A DNA stretch of 7,488 bases, from the NCBI GenBank assembly GCA_905210525.1, contig CAJLXE010000072.1:1-7488 (forward strand), written 5' to 3'. Shown here piece by piece: positions 1 to 6,611 of this stretch. The notes below the pieces were generated by a model, which was given only the letters and a program-made list of their open reading frames with translations, did no database searches and was not told the DNA's origin. Within the stretch, counting starts at the first letter, position 1; the number at the start of each line of letters is the position of its first letter. The position numbers were made by a program, and so were the translations under genes. Origin of the DNA: an uncultured Clostridia bacterium. Lineage in GTDB: Bacteria; Bacillota; Clostridia; HGM11327.

Positions 1-4
1 TTTA

Positions 5-38
5 TTCGCGCAAGACTGCATAAGACGTCTTTTGCGAA
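5..38 (+). terminator. Possible hairpin at the end of an upstream gene
   Basis: Bases 5-16 can pair with 27-38 as a 12-position stem with one mismatch and one G-T pair, around a 10-nt loop. It sits just before the promoter of the dipeptidase gene, where a terminator for a gene left of the window would be expected. No T-run follows it, so it is at best a weak terminator or an incidental inverted repeat. Confidence 0.25.
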
Positions 39-40
39 TG

Positions 41-69
41 TTGACAAACAAAAACGGGAATGATATAAT
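41..69 (+). promoter_or_regulatory. Sigma-A promoter of the dipeptidase gene
   Basis: A perfect -35 TTGACA (41-46) and perfect -10 TATAAT (64-69) are separated by 17 bp, with an extended -10 TG at 61-62. Transcription should begin near base 76, giving a leader of about 30 nt. This rules out translation starts upstream of it and supports the ATG at 107. Confidence 0.9.
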
Positions 70-106
70 CAGATCACAAAAAAAGAAAGCGGCAGTAAAA
101 ATAAAA

Positions 107-1519
107 ATGTACAATTACAGTGAACAAATATGCAATTACATCGATTCTCAGAGAAGCAATATTCTTGAGGATATTGCGGCTCTTGTTGAAATTCCGAGCG
201 TAAAGGGCGAAAGTGCCGACGGCTCGCCATTCGGCAAATATCCCGCACTTGCCCTCAAAAAAGCTCTTGAAATGTGCCGCAAAAGCGGTTTTGCGGTTAA
301 AAATATATCCAACGCAATAGGTTTTGCCGATATGAACGATTTGCCTCTTGAACTCGGTATTCTTGCGCACGCAGATGTTGTTGCTGCAGGAAGCGGCTGG
401 GACAGCGATCCGTTCAGGTTGACATACAAGGACGGCGTTATTTACGGCAGAGGCGTAAGCGATGACAAAGGTCCCGCCGTCGCCGCGCTTTACGCAATGA
501 AGGCAATCAAGGAGCTCGGCATACCGCTGAAGAAAAACGTAAGACTTATTATCGGCTCTGACGAAGAATGCGGTTCGTCCGATCTTGAATATTACTTCAA
601 CAGCGAGCCCACGCCTTTATATTCGTTTTCTCCGGACGCCGAATTTCCCCTCATAAACACGGAAAAAGGTCGTTTTGCTCCGGAATTTTCCGCACACATA
701 AACGATAACGAAGAAAGCTCATTCCCGCGCATACTGTATTTCCGGGGCGGTCATGCGGCAAATGTGGTTCCCGATTCCGCAACGGTAAAAATTGCGGGCG
801 CCGACGCCCAAAGCATTGCAGAAGCAATACGTATCTCGGAACAGCATACCCAAGCGGCATTTACGGCAGATTACGCAGACGGCATTGCAACAATAACCGC
901 CGCAGGTAAATTAGCGCACGCTTCCGTACCCGAAACCGGAAACAATGCCGTTACGGCTTTGCTGTATCTGCTCAAAAGCATAAGATTGGCACAGTGTAAA
1001 AGCACCTCGCTCTTTTGCAGTCTTGCAGATATGTTTCCTCATAACGACACATACGGCAGAGCAATCGGCATAGCGTGCGAAGATGAAATATCGGGCAAGC
1101 TTACCTGTTCGCTCGATATGCTCCGCTTTGACGGAAAAACATTGACAGGCTGTTTTGACGCAAGAACGCCTATGTGTTCGACAAAACAAAACACGGCAGA
1201 GCCTTTGCGCAGGCTGTTTGACAATGCAGGCTTTGAAATAGACAAACTTAATTTTTCGGAACCGCATCATGTATCGCCGGAGCTTCCTTTTGTAAAAACA
1301 CTGCTTTCGGCATACGAAAAGTACACCGGACAAAAAGGCGAATGTATTGCAATCGGCGGAGGAACTTACGTACACAATATCAAAAACGGAGTAGCTTTCG
1401 GGAGCATAATGCCCGGAGTAAACACAAATATGCACGGTGCAAACGAATCCATGCCGTTTGAGGATATAATAACAGCGGCTAAAATTTATGCCGAGGTCAT
1501 TATGCTTGTGTGCGGATGA
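107..1519 (+). CDS. pepV: M20-family zinc dipeptidase, PepV/Sapep-like
   Basis: A 470-residue cytoplasmic metallopeptidase of family M20, expected to split dipeptides using two zinc ions. The family's ligand pattern is complete: H88-x-D90 in HADVV, bridging D119 in GVSDDKGP, catalytic E153 followed by E154 in SDEECGSSD, D177 in SPDAEFP, and H443 in NMHGANESM. H271 in the AHASVPETGNNA segment belongs to the lid/dimerisation domain inserted between the two halves of the catalytic domain and is conserved for substrate binding. The GGGTY motif near residue 420 is also typical of PepV. Length and residue spacing match PepV and Sapep closely. The frame stays open upstream to a TTG at 32, but that lies before the promoter; the ATG at 107 has only a weak purine-rich stretch ahead of it. 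It is transcribed alone, and no clear terminator follows. Substrate preference cannot be read from sequence. Confidence 0.92.
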   Translation: MYNYSEQICNYIDSQRSNILEDIAALVEIPSVKGESADGSPFGKYPALALKKALEMCRKSGFAVKNISNAIGFADMNDLPLELGILAHADVVAAGSGWDSDPFRLTYKDGVIYGRGVSDDKGPAVAALYAMKAIKELGIPLKKNVRLIIGSDEECGSSDLEYYFNSEPTPLYSFSPDAEFPLINTEKGRFAPEFSAHINDNEESSFPRILYFRGGHAANVVPDSATVKIAGADAQSIAEAIRISEQHTQAAFTADYADGIATITAAGKLAHASVPETGNNAVTALLYLLKSIRLAQCKSTSLFCSLADMFPHNDTYGRAIGIACEDEISGKLTCSLDMLRFDGKTLTGCFDARTPMCSTKQNTAEPLRRLFDNAGFEIDKLNFSEPHHVSPELPFVKTLLSAYEKYTGQKGECIAIGGGTYVHNIKNGVAFGSIMPGVNTNMHGANESMPFEDIITAAKIYAEVIMLVCG

Positions 1520-1581
1520 AAATTCCGCGCATCAATAAAACGCCCGACGTAAGCGTGTTTGTAAAATACTCAATTTGCGTA

Positions 1582-1610
1582 TTGACTTAAGCGGCCGTTT
1601 GTGATATAAT
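1582..1610 (+). promoter_or_regulatory. Sigma-A promoter of the pnuC transcript
   Basis: The -35 is TTGACT (1582-1587) and the -10 is TATAAT (1605-1610), with a 17-bp spacer and an extended -10 TG at 1602-1603. The predicted start near 1617 leaves a leader of about 210 nt before the pnuC ATG, far longer than the other plus-strand leaders here. Confidence 0.88.
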
Positions 1611-1616
1611 GTCTGC

Positions 1617-1828
1617 TGTCAATCCCGCTAAGAGTATTTTATAGGAGCGCGAATCCAAATTATTTTCGGATAAGGATTTAAACAATCAACTCAATTATAA
1701 CTGCCACCGGGTAGAAAATGCAGAAGCATTTGTCCGCACATCGTTAGGTCTTTGAAGATGTGCCCGCAAATGCTTATTTTTATATAAAACCGCATATGTA
1801 TTGCGAAAGAAAGGAAACGGTAACAAAC
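1617..1828 (+). promoter_or_regulatory. Structured pnuC leader, candidate riboswitch or attenuator of unassigned class
   Basis: This untranslated leader lies between a strong promoter and pnuC. Visible structure includes AATCC (1652-1656) with GGATT (1674-1678), and CTGCC (1701-1705) with GGTAG (1710-1714, one G-U pair). A small hairpin AAATGC-AGAA-GCATTT (1716-1731) follows, then a large intrinsic terminator (1724-1781). The small hairpin and the terminator share GCATTT and cannot form together, so the leader has the two-state layout of a transcription-attenuation switch. I looked for the TPP, FMN, cobalamin, M-box, purine, lysine, T-box, preQ1, THF and NAD+ motifs as I know them and recognised none. 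That the leader senses a ligand is inference; that it can fold into competing structures is seen directly. Confidence 0.6.
1724..1781 (+). terminator. Intrinsic terminator inside the pnuC leader
   Basis: Bases 1724-1732 pair with 1767-1775 (9 bp). After a 3x3 internal loop, 1736-1742 pair with 1757-1763 (7 bp) around a 14-nt loop. The stem is followed at once by A and five Ts (1776-1781). It ends 47 nt before the pnuC start, so it should stop transcription unless the alternative hairpin at 1716-1731 forms. Confidence 0.8.
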
Positions 1829-2545
1829 ATGAAAAACATATTACGAAAAATAACCGCTTATTTTTCAGTCGGCGAAATTGCACTCTGGTGCGTCTCTGTC
1901 GTACTTATTCTCGCGTCATTCTTAATGTTTGACAACGGAAACTGTCTGAAGCTCATAGCATCGCTTATAGGCGTAACATCGCTTATATTCAATGCAAAGG
2001 GCAATCCCGCAGGTCAGGTGCTTATAATCATTTTCAGCGTACTTTACGGCATAATTTCTTTTACGTTCGCCTATTACGGAGAAATGATAACATACCTCGG
2101 TATGTCGGCGCCTATGGCTGTATGCGCACTTGTTTCGTGGCTTAAGAATCCTTACAACGGAAATAAATCCGAAGTAAAAGTAAACACATTAAAGACAAAT
2201 GAAATTATTTTTATGTTTGCCTTGACGGCTGTTGTGACAGCAATATTCTATTTCATACTCAAGACACTTAACACCGCAAATATTATTCCGAGTACAATAT
2301 CCGTTGCAACAAGCTTTGCCGCAGCATATCTCACATTCAGGCGCAGTGCTTTTTATGCATTGGCATATGCGGCAAACGATATTGTTCTTATAATTTTATG
2401 GACAATGGCTGCATTTAAAGATATTTCGTATATTTCCGTAATAATCTGCTTCGTTGTTTTTTTGGCAAACGACGCTTACGGGTTCATCAACTGGTCCCGT
2501 ATGAAAAAAAGACAAATTCAGAACACAAAAGTCGTTACAGGATAA
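1829..2545 (+). CDS. pnuC: PnuC-family transporter (nicotinamide riboside or related vitamin)
   Basis: A 238-residue integral membrane protein of the PnuC family, which moves vitamins such as nicotinamide riboside across the cytoplasmic membrane by facilitated diffusion, with trapping by phosphorylation inside the cell. Seven or eight hydrophobic segments are visible, roughly at residues 17-34, 40-54, 63-82, 87-105, 125-144, 156-170, 175-195 and 199-222. Family marks are NDIVLIILW (183-191) and ANDAYGFINWSRM (213-225), the latter closing the last helix before a basic cytoplasmic tail. The ATG at 1829 is preceded by AAAGGAA at 1810-1816, slightly farther away than usual. An in-frame GTG at 1760 lies inside the leader terminator and is rejected. 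PnuC relatives also carry thiamine or riboflavin, and I cannot fix the substrate from sequence. Expression is probably controlled by the structured leader. Confidence 0.88.
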   Translation: MKNILRKITAYFSVGEIALWCVSVVLILASFLMFDNGNCLKLIASLIGVTSLIFNAKGNPAGQVLIIIFSVLYGIISFTFAYYGEMITYLGMSAPMAVCALVSWLKNPYNGNKSEVKVNTLKTNEIIFMFALTAVVTAIFYFILKTLNTANIIPSTISVATSFAAAYLTFRRSAFYALAYAANDIVLIILWTMAAFKDISYISVIICFVVFLANDAYGFINWSRMKKRQIQNTKVVTG

Positions 2546-2605
2546 GTTGCTGTATGATATGCTGAATTCGCTCCTGTTGCATCCCGGCGTATTTTCATCT
2601 CATAC

Positions 2606-2634
2606 TTGACGTCTTTTCAGAAATAATATATAAT
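2606..2634 (+). promoter_or_regulatory. Sigma-A promoter of the carboxypeptidase gene
   Basis: TTGACG (2606-2611) and TATAAT (2629-2634) are separated by 17 bp. The predicted start is near 2641, about 45 nt before the ATG. The 60 bp between the pnuC stop and this promoter show no convincing terminator. Confidence 0.82.
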
Positions 2635-2685
2635 AAAATAACAATTACCCGCAAATTTCAAAAATCAAAAATAAGGAGCGGTATT

Positions 2686-3732
2686 ATGGCAAAAAGATTT
2701 TTTATAATGTCATGTATTATTGTTACGCTTTGTTTGGGCTCCGGTTGCGGATTCATATCGGAAGCACACGGTTGTAAAGAACATACTCCCATAATTGACA
2801 ACGCGGTTTTGCCGTCTTGCTCTCAATCAGGCCTTACCGAGGGCAAACACTGCTCGGTTTGCGGTGAGGTCATCGTTCCTCAGGATAAAATACCGCCTCT
2901 CGGACATACTCCCGTAACAGACAACGCGGTTTTGCCGTCTTGCTCTCAATCAGGCCTTACCGAAGGCAGGCACTGCTCGGTTTGCGGTGAAATCATCGTT
3001 CCGCAGAACGAAATACCGCCGCTCGGACATACTCCCGTAACAGATCCGGCAAAAGCTCCGACTTACACCGAATATGGTCTGACCGAGGGTAAACACTGTT
3101 CGGTTTGCGGTGAAATCATCGTTCCTCAAAAGCAAATCCCCAAGCTTTCATCGGGCGCATCTCCCGACGATTGGAATCTTATACTTGTAAATCCATGGAA
3201 CTATATACCGGACGGATATGCCAATACAATAAAATTAACGTCGTTCGGCTCCCACAAAGTAGATTCGCGGTGTTACGACAGTCTCAAACAAATGCTCGCC
3301 GATTGCAAAGCGGCAGGAAATGACCCTGTTATATGTTCTTCTTTCAGAACAGCGGAAGGACAAACAAAGCTTTTCAATAACGCTGTAAAAAAATATACAG
3401 ACCGCGGATATTCATACGAAGAAGCATATAAGCTTGCCGCAAAAGGCACGGCAATTCCCGGCACAAGCGAACATCAGCTCGGACTTGCGGTAGATATAGT
3501 TTCGTATTCAAACTGGAATCTCAACGAATCGCAGCTTAAAACATCTACTCAGCAGTGGCTTATGAAAAATTCATACAAGTACGGTTTTATATTAAGATAT
3601 CCAACCGGAAAATCCAATATCACGGGAATAATATTCGAACCGTGGCATTACAGATACGTCGGAACAGAAGCGGCAACCGCAATATATGATTCAGGCTGCT
3701 GTCTTGAAGAATATTTGCAGAATCTTAAATAA
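2686..3732 (+). CDS. Exported VanY-type D,D-carboxypeptidase with three HCxxCG repeats
   Basis: A 348-residue secreted or membrane-anchored enzyme of peptidase family M15B, expected to remove the terminal D-alanine from peptidoglycan stem peptides outside the membrane. Residues 1-20 form a basic then hydrophobic signal sequence. C21 follows LGSG, a poor lipobox because position -3 is Gly, so lipid anchoring is only possible. Residues 33-154 are three tandem 41-residue repeats, each with HCSVCGE. The catalytic domain covers roughly 165-348 and keeps the M15 residues: SSFRT with R221, the zinc pair H263 and D270 in SEHQLGLAVD, E318 as general base and the third zinc ligand H321 in EPWHYRYVG. 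AAGGAG (2673-2678) lies 7 nt before the ATG. There is no vancomycin-resistance gene next to it, so a housekeeping wall-trimming role is more likely than resistance; that is inference from context. Confidence 0.9.
   Translation: MAKRFFIMSCIIVTLCLGSGCGFISEAHGCKEHTPIIDNAVLPSCSQSGLTEGKHCSVCGEVIVPQDKIPPLGHTPVTDNAVLPSCSQSGLTEGRHCSVCGEIIVPQNEIPPLGHTPVTDPAKAPTYTEYGLTEGKHCSVCGEIIVPQKQIPKLSSGASPDDWNLILVNPWNYIPDGYANTIKLTSFGSHKVDSRCYDSLKQMLADCKAAGNDPVICSSFRTAEGQTKLFNNAVKKYTDRGYSYEEAYKLAAKGTAIPGTSEHQLGLAVDIVSYSNWNLNESQLKTSTQQWLMKNSYKYGFILRYPTGKSNITGIIFEPWHYRYVGTEAATAIYDSGCCLEEYLQNLK
2782..3150 (+). repeat. Three tandem 123-bp coding repeats (41 residues each)
   Basis: The units are 2782-2904, 2905-3027 and 3028-3150, exactly in phase with the reading frame. 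Units 1 and 2 differ at about 13 of 123 bases by my count and share a 44-base identical run (2797-2840 and 2920-2963). Unit 3 is more diverged in its first half and replaces the first Cys (PSCSQSG) with Tyr (PTYTEYG), while keeping HCSVCGEIIVPQ. The pattern of paired cysteines next to a histidine suggests a small metal-binding or disulfide-bonded fold. Similar repeats occur in surface proteins of gut Firmicutes, but their function is not known to me. Confidence 0.9.
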
Positions 3733-3734
3733 GT

Positions 3735-3747
3735 CCGACATTGTCGG
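3735..3747. terminator. Small hairpin between convergent genes
   Basis: CCGAC-ATT-GTCGG lies in the 25-bp gap between the stops of the carboxypeptidase gene and dut. It is a perfect 5-bp stem with a 3-nt loop but has no proper T-run on either side. It could be a weak bidirectional terminator. Confidence 0.35.
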
Positions 3748-3757
3748 TTAAACACAT

Positions 3758-4201
3758 TTATTTGCCTGTCGAGCCGAAGCCTTTATCTCCTCTGTCGGTA
3801 GCGGAAAAATCATCGCACAAGTCAAACTGCGCCGTTATGTAAGGGACTATAACAAGCTGCGCTACACGTTCCCCGTTACGGATAACTTTCGGCTCGTCGG
3901 TATGATTATGAAGCGGAACCATTATTTCGCCCCTGTAATCCGAGTCAATGACGCCAACCTTATTTGCCGGAGCAAGACCTTGTTTCGTGGCAAGTCCGCT
4001 TCTGGCAAATATAAGCCCCACAAAGCCCTCAGGTATCTCAACCGCTATACCCGTATGTATCAGTAATGTTGCATGAGCATTTATTGTTGTATCATTATCC
4101 GTCAGAGCATATAAATCCGCGCCTGCTGCATATTCCGTTCCGTACGACGGAACAATCGCATTCTCACCGAGCTTTTTCAGTTTTACTTTAATATTATTCA
4201 T
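3758..4201 (-). CDS. dut: dUTP diphosphatase (dUTPase)
   Basis: A 147-residue trimeric-type dUTPase, which splits dUTP to dUMP and pyrophosphate, keeping uracil out of DNA and supplying the precursor of dTMP. All five family motifs are present in order: I AGADLYA (26-32), II ARSGLAT (66-72), III GVIDSDYRGE (83-92) with the catalytic D86 and Y89, IV GERVAQLVIVP (110-120), and V DRGDKGFGSTG (136-146), the glycine-rich tail that closes over the active site of a neighbouring subunit. Length is normal for a complete enzyme. The ATG at 4201 has AAAGGA at 4216-4211 (minus strand), 9 nt away. It lies 73 bp downstream of recX on the same strand, and I see no strong promoter in that gap, so it is probably read through from the recX promoter past a hairpin. 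Confidence 0.96.
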   Translation of the reverse strand: MNNIKVKLKKLGENAIVPSYGTEYAAGADLYALTDNDTTINAHATLLIHTGIAVEIPEGFVGLIFARSGLATKQGLAPANKVGVIDSDYRGEIMVPLHNHTDEPKVIRNGERVAQLVIVPYITAQFDLCDDFSATDRGDKGFGSTGK

Positions 4202-4253
4202 AAATTTATTTCCTTTCGCATATTTCCGATCAAAAATCCCTTATTGCCCATAA

Positions 4254-4276
4254 GAGCAAAAAATTCTTTTTTGCTC
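4254..4276 (-). terminator. Perfect hairpin at the recX stop codon, possible weak terminator
   Basis: GAGCAAAAAA (4254-4263) and TTTTTTGCTC (4267-4276) form a perfect 10-bp inverted repeat around a 3-nt loop, beginning inside the recX TGA stop. Six of the ten pairs are A-T and no T-run follows outside the stem, so it may act as a partial terminator or an RNA-end stabiliser between recX and dut rather than a full stop. Confidence 0.45.
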
Positions 4277-4895
4277 AATAGTTTTCCTCATCGCTTGCTA
4301 TCGATCTTATCGTCTGATTTATCACATCCCAGCCGAATCCGTTTCTTGCCAGTATTCCGTTAAGGCGTTTGAGTGACGCTTCATCGTTTCTGCCCCTCAG
4401 CACTTCACTCGCAACAGCATTCGCCCTTGCATATTCGTCCGTATCGTAATCCTCTTTTACAGAATCTATTATTTCGCTGTCAATGCCGCCCAGCTTCAGG
4501 TCATAAAATATTGTTCTCCAGCTTTTCTTTGACCCCGCAAGCCTGTATTCTATATACGCGCGTGCATACGCCGCGTCGTCAATGTATCCCCACTGCTTCA
4601 TATTTTCGGCTGTACGAAGCGCTGTTTCCTCGGAAAATCCCTTTTCCCGGAGTTTTTTTATAATTTGTTTTTCCGTACGCATACGTGAATTAAGATATTT
4701 AAGCGCCTCTTTTTGCGCCTTTGTACACTCATAACCGAATATAAGCTCTTCTATAACCTCGTCCTCCACATCTTCATCGGCAGCTATTCCGCTTTGAGAT
4801 ACCGAAAACGAATCCAATTCCAACGATGTATAATCATCCAATATGACTCTGCATATACGGTCGTCAATGTATTCTACATTTTTAATATGCTTCAA
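4275..4895 (-). CDS. recX: RecX-family regulator of RecA
   Basis: A 206-residue RecX family protein. Characterised members bind RecA filaments and limit or modulate their activity in recombination and the SOS response. It is almost wholly helical, with three three-helix repeat units. The first contains the family mark ALKYLNSRMRTEKQI (64-78) followed by KLREKGFSEE (81-90). Next come GYIDDAAYARAYIEYRL (103-119) and SWRTIFYDLKLGGID (125-139), and the last unit ends with LARNGFGWDVI (182-192). An acidic N-terminal extension (about 40-50) precedes the repeats, as in other Firmicutes members. The start is a TTG at 4895, chosen because GGAGAG (4908-4903) lies 7 nt ahead; the first ATG is only at residue 72, inside the conserved core. 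recA is not in the window. It has its own promoter and a leader of about 100 nt. Confidence 0.88.
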   Translation of the reverse strand: MKHIKNVEYIDDRICRVILDDYTSLELDSFSVSQSGIAADEDVEDEVIEELIFGYECTKAQKEALKYLNSRMRTEKQIIKKLREKGFSEETALRTAENMKQWGYIDDAAYARAYIEYRLAGSKKSWRTIFYDLKLGGIDSEIIDSVKEDYDTDEYARANAVASEVLRGRNDEASLKRLNGILARNGFGWDVINQTIRSIASDEENY

Positions 4896-4934
4896 TTTAT
4901 GTCTCTCCGTGCGTCGGTTTTATGCTTCGGTTTA

Positions 4935-4973
4935 CTGTCGGCGAAAATATTATTCCCGAACCGGTTCCGACAG
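4935..4973 (-). promoter_or_regulatory. Inverted repeats in the recX leader
   Basis: CTGTCGG (4935-4941) and CCGACAG (4967-4973) form a 7-bp stem that encloses a perfect 10-bp palindrome GAACCGGTTC (4958-4967). Both lie between the recX promoter and its start codon. They could be a leader hairpin or an operator. The GAAC/GTTC halves resemble the Gram-positive LexA box, but with 2 bp between them instead of 4. Confidence 0.4.
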
Positions 4974-5001
4974 AACATTCCCCCAAAGCTGATACCGTTT
5001 T

Positions 5002-5030
5002 ATTATACATTACTTTTTTCGTCACGTCAA
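5002..5030 (-). promoter_or_regulatory. Sigma-A promoter of recX (and probably dut)
   Basis: On the minus strand, TTGACG (5030-5025) and TATAAT (5007-5002) are separated by 17 bp. The expected start near 4995 gives a leader of about 100 nt before the recX TTG codon. Confidence 0.85.
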
Positions 5031-5072
5031 GTATTATCCCCGTAACTACGCTGCTTCCCTATTCCGGGCAAC

Positions 5073-5101
5073 AAAAAAGAGGACCCGAAAGTCCCCTTTT
5101 T
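5073..5101 (-). terminator. Intrinsic terminator of the symporter gene
   Basis: On the minus strand GGGGAC (5096-5091) pairs with GTCCTC (5084-5079, one G-U pair) around a TTTCGG loop, extended by A-T pairs and followed by six Ts (5078-5073). It begins 15 bp past the symporter stop. The plus-strand reading also has a T-run, but no plus-strand gene needs it. Confidence 0.88.
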
Positions 5102-5115
5102 ACCTTAAAAAAGTT

Positions 5116-6531
5116 TTATTTTCCGTCTTTTTTGTCAAGCTTTTTTTGCTCTGCCGAAGCTTTGTGCGCATCGTTTACGGCTTTTACAACCATACCCGAC
5201 AGTGCTACAAGAGCTATAACGTTAGGTATAACCATAAGCTGGTTGAACATATCCGTAAGCTCCCACACGAGATCGTTTGACAGGCATGAGCCGAGGAACA
5301 CGAAGCCTATCGCTATGAGCGAATATGCAAGAGTTGCCTTTTTACCGAAAAGATATTCAACATTTATTTTGCCGAACAGGTTCCATCCGAGTATTGTTGA
5401 AAATGCAAAGAACAACAGACAAATTGCAACAAAGCTGTTTCCGAAACCGCTTCCGAACACGCTTCCGAAAGCAAGCTGTGCCATATTGGTTTTGTCAACA
5501 CCTTCGGCTGCACCCGATGCAAGAATACCGTCTCCGGCATAAAGAGTCGAAATTACTATAAGCGCCGTCATTGTAAGAACAACGAACGTATCTATAAACA
5601 CGCCTATCATTGCAACAACGCCCTGATCGTGCGGCTTTGCAACGTTTGCCATTGCGTGTGCGTGAGGCGTTGAACCCATTCCGGCTTCATTTGAAAACAA
5701 GCCTCTCTTTACGCCCTGGCTGACAGCGGTTTTAAGAGCATAACCGATGCTTCCGCCTATAATCGCGTCCGGACGGAACGCATACTTAAATATCAATCCG
5801 AATGTTTCCGGAACGTATTTGATTCTCATTATAAGAACCGCAAGTCCGCCTACAAAGTAAAGCACTGCCATTATAGGAACAATCTTTTCCGTAAATGACG
5901 CTATTCTCTGAACTCCTCCGAGGAAAACGAAAGCCGAAATCGCAGCGATAATCAGACCTGTAACCCATGAAGGTATTCCGAATGCAGTGTCGCAGGCAGC
6001 GCCGATTGAGTTTGACTGAACCATACAGCCCATGAATCCGAGTGCAAGTATTATCGCAACCGCGAAAAATCCAGCAAGGAATGAACCGAATTTGCCCTTA
6101 AATGCGGTTTTTATGTAATAAACCGGACCTCCCAGAACTTCACCGTCAGCATTCTTGATTCTTGTCTGCTGTGCAAGAACTGCCTCGGCATAAATTGTTG
6201 CCATTCCGAAAAACGCTATTATCCACATCCAGAAAATCGAACCCGGTCCGCCTATTAAAATAGCGCCGCAGGCACCTATTATATTTCCTGTTCCGACCTG
6301 TGCCGCAATAGCCGCGGACAACGCCTGAAATGAACTGAGACCGCTTTTCTGTTTTCCGCCGTTCAGGTTGATTTTTCCGAATACTTTACGCATACCTTCG
6401 CCGAAAAAGCGAACCTGAACAAATTTTGTTTTGAAAGTGAACAGCAATCCCACTCCGATAAGCAGGATTATAAGTATGTAGTCAGACAAATATGAATTGA
6501 CTGTTCTTACAATCTTCAATAATGTTTCCAT
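5116..6531 (-). CDS. agcS: Sodium:alanine/glycine symporter, AGCS family
   Basis: A 471-residue multi-helix membrane transporter of the alanine or glycine:cation symporter family, importing alanine and/or glycine with sodium. About ten or eleven hydrophobic segments are visible. Family marks: SFQALSAAIAAQVGTGNIIG (67-86), which lines the substrate and cation site; GGPGSIFWMW (94-103); GGPVYYI (134-140); and GLFSNEAGMGSTPHAHA (277-293). The tail is short and lysine-rich (about 457-471). The ATG at 6531 is chosen because GGAGG lies just ahead (6540-6536), though only 4 nt away. A further in-frame GTG at 6585 lies in the leader terminator and is rejected. The glycine riboswitch directly upstream makes glycine the likely relevant substrate or signal. 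The gene is transcribed alone, with its own promoter and terminator. Confidence 0.95.
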   Translation of the reverse strand: METLLKIVRTVNSYLSDYILIILLIGVGLLFTFKTKFVQVRFFGEGMRKVFGKINLNGGKQKSGLSSFQALSAAIAAQVGTGNIIGACGAILIGGPGSIFWMWIIAFFGMATIYAEAVLAQQTRIKNADGEVLGGPVYYIKTAFKGKFGSFLAGFFAVAIILALGFMGCMVQSNSIGAACDTAFGIPSWVTGLIIAAISAFVFLGGVQRIASFTEKIVPIMAVLYFVGGLAVLIMRIKYVPETFGLIFKYAFRPDAIIGGSIGYALKTAVSQGVKRGLFSNEAGMGSTPHAHAMANVAKPHDQGVVAMIGVFIDTFVVLTMTALIVISTLYAGDGILASGAAEGVDKTNMAQLAFGSVFGSGFGNSFVAICLLFFAFSTILGWNLFGKINVEYLFGKKATLAYSLIAIGFVFLGSCLSNDLVWELTDMFNQLMVIPNVIALVALSGMVVKAVNDAHKASAEQKKLDKKDGK

Positions 6532-6547
6532 ACAACCTCCATATATT

Positions 6548-6584
6548 AAAAATGTCTGTATTTCCCAACTTCGGAATACAGACA
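6548..6584 (-). terminator. Expression-platform terminator of the glycine riboswitch
   Basis: On the minus strand TGTCTGTATTCC (6584-6573) pairs with GGAAATACAGACA (6565-6553), one A bulged, around a 7-nt loop, followed by five Ts (6552-6548). It lies between the glycine aptamer and the symporter start, 28 nt beyond the aptamer end, as expected for control by premature termination. Confidence 0.85.
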
Positions 6585-6611
6585 CAGCAAAACGTTATAA
6601 AAAGGTTGTTG

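Noticed and set aside
32..106. In-frame upstream extension of the dipeptidase from a TTG codon
   Set aside because: It begins before the consensus promoter at 41-69, and the 470-residue form from 107 puts D119, E153, E154 and D177 at the positions known in PepV.
911..1435. 174-codon minus-strand open frame
   Set aside because: It is antisense to the conserved dipeptidase and shows no recognisable domain or ribosome binding site; a shadow frame.
1617..1781. TPP, cobalamin or M-box riboswitch before pnuC
   Set aside because: Short resemblances such as GCCACCGGG and GTTAGGT occur, but the conserved blocks of those RNAs are missing or in the wrong order.
1760..1828. Upstream GTG start for pnuC
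   Set aside because: It lies in the terminator stem of the leader; the ATG at 1829 has a ribosome binding site and begins a normal PnuC N-terminus.
2782..3150. CRISPR-like repeat array
   Set aside because: The 123-bp repeats are in frame, have no unique spacers and encode protein repeats.
4958..4967. LexA/DinR box before recX
   Set aside because: GAAC and GTTC are 2 bp apart, while the Gram-positive box has 4 bp between them; kept only as an unassigned palindrome.
4922..5542. 206-codon plus-strand open frame
   Set aside because: It covers the recX promoter, the symporter terminator and the antisense of the conserved symporter tail.
6532..6585. Upstream GTG start for the symporter
   Set aside because: The added residues come from the riboswitch terminator; GGAGG directly precedes the ATG at 6531.
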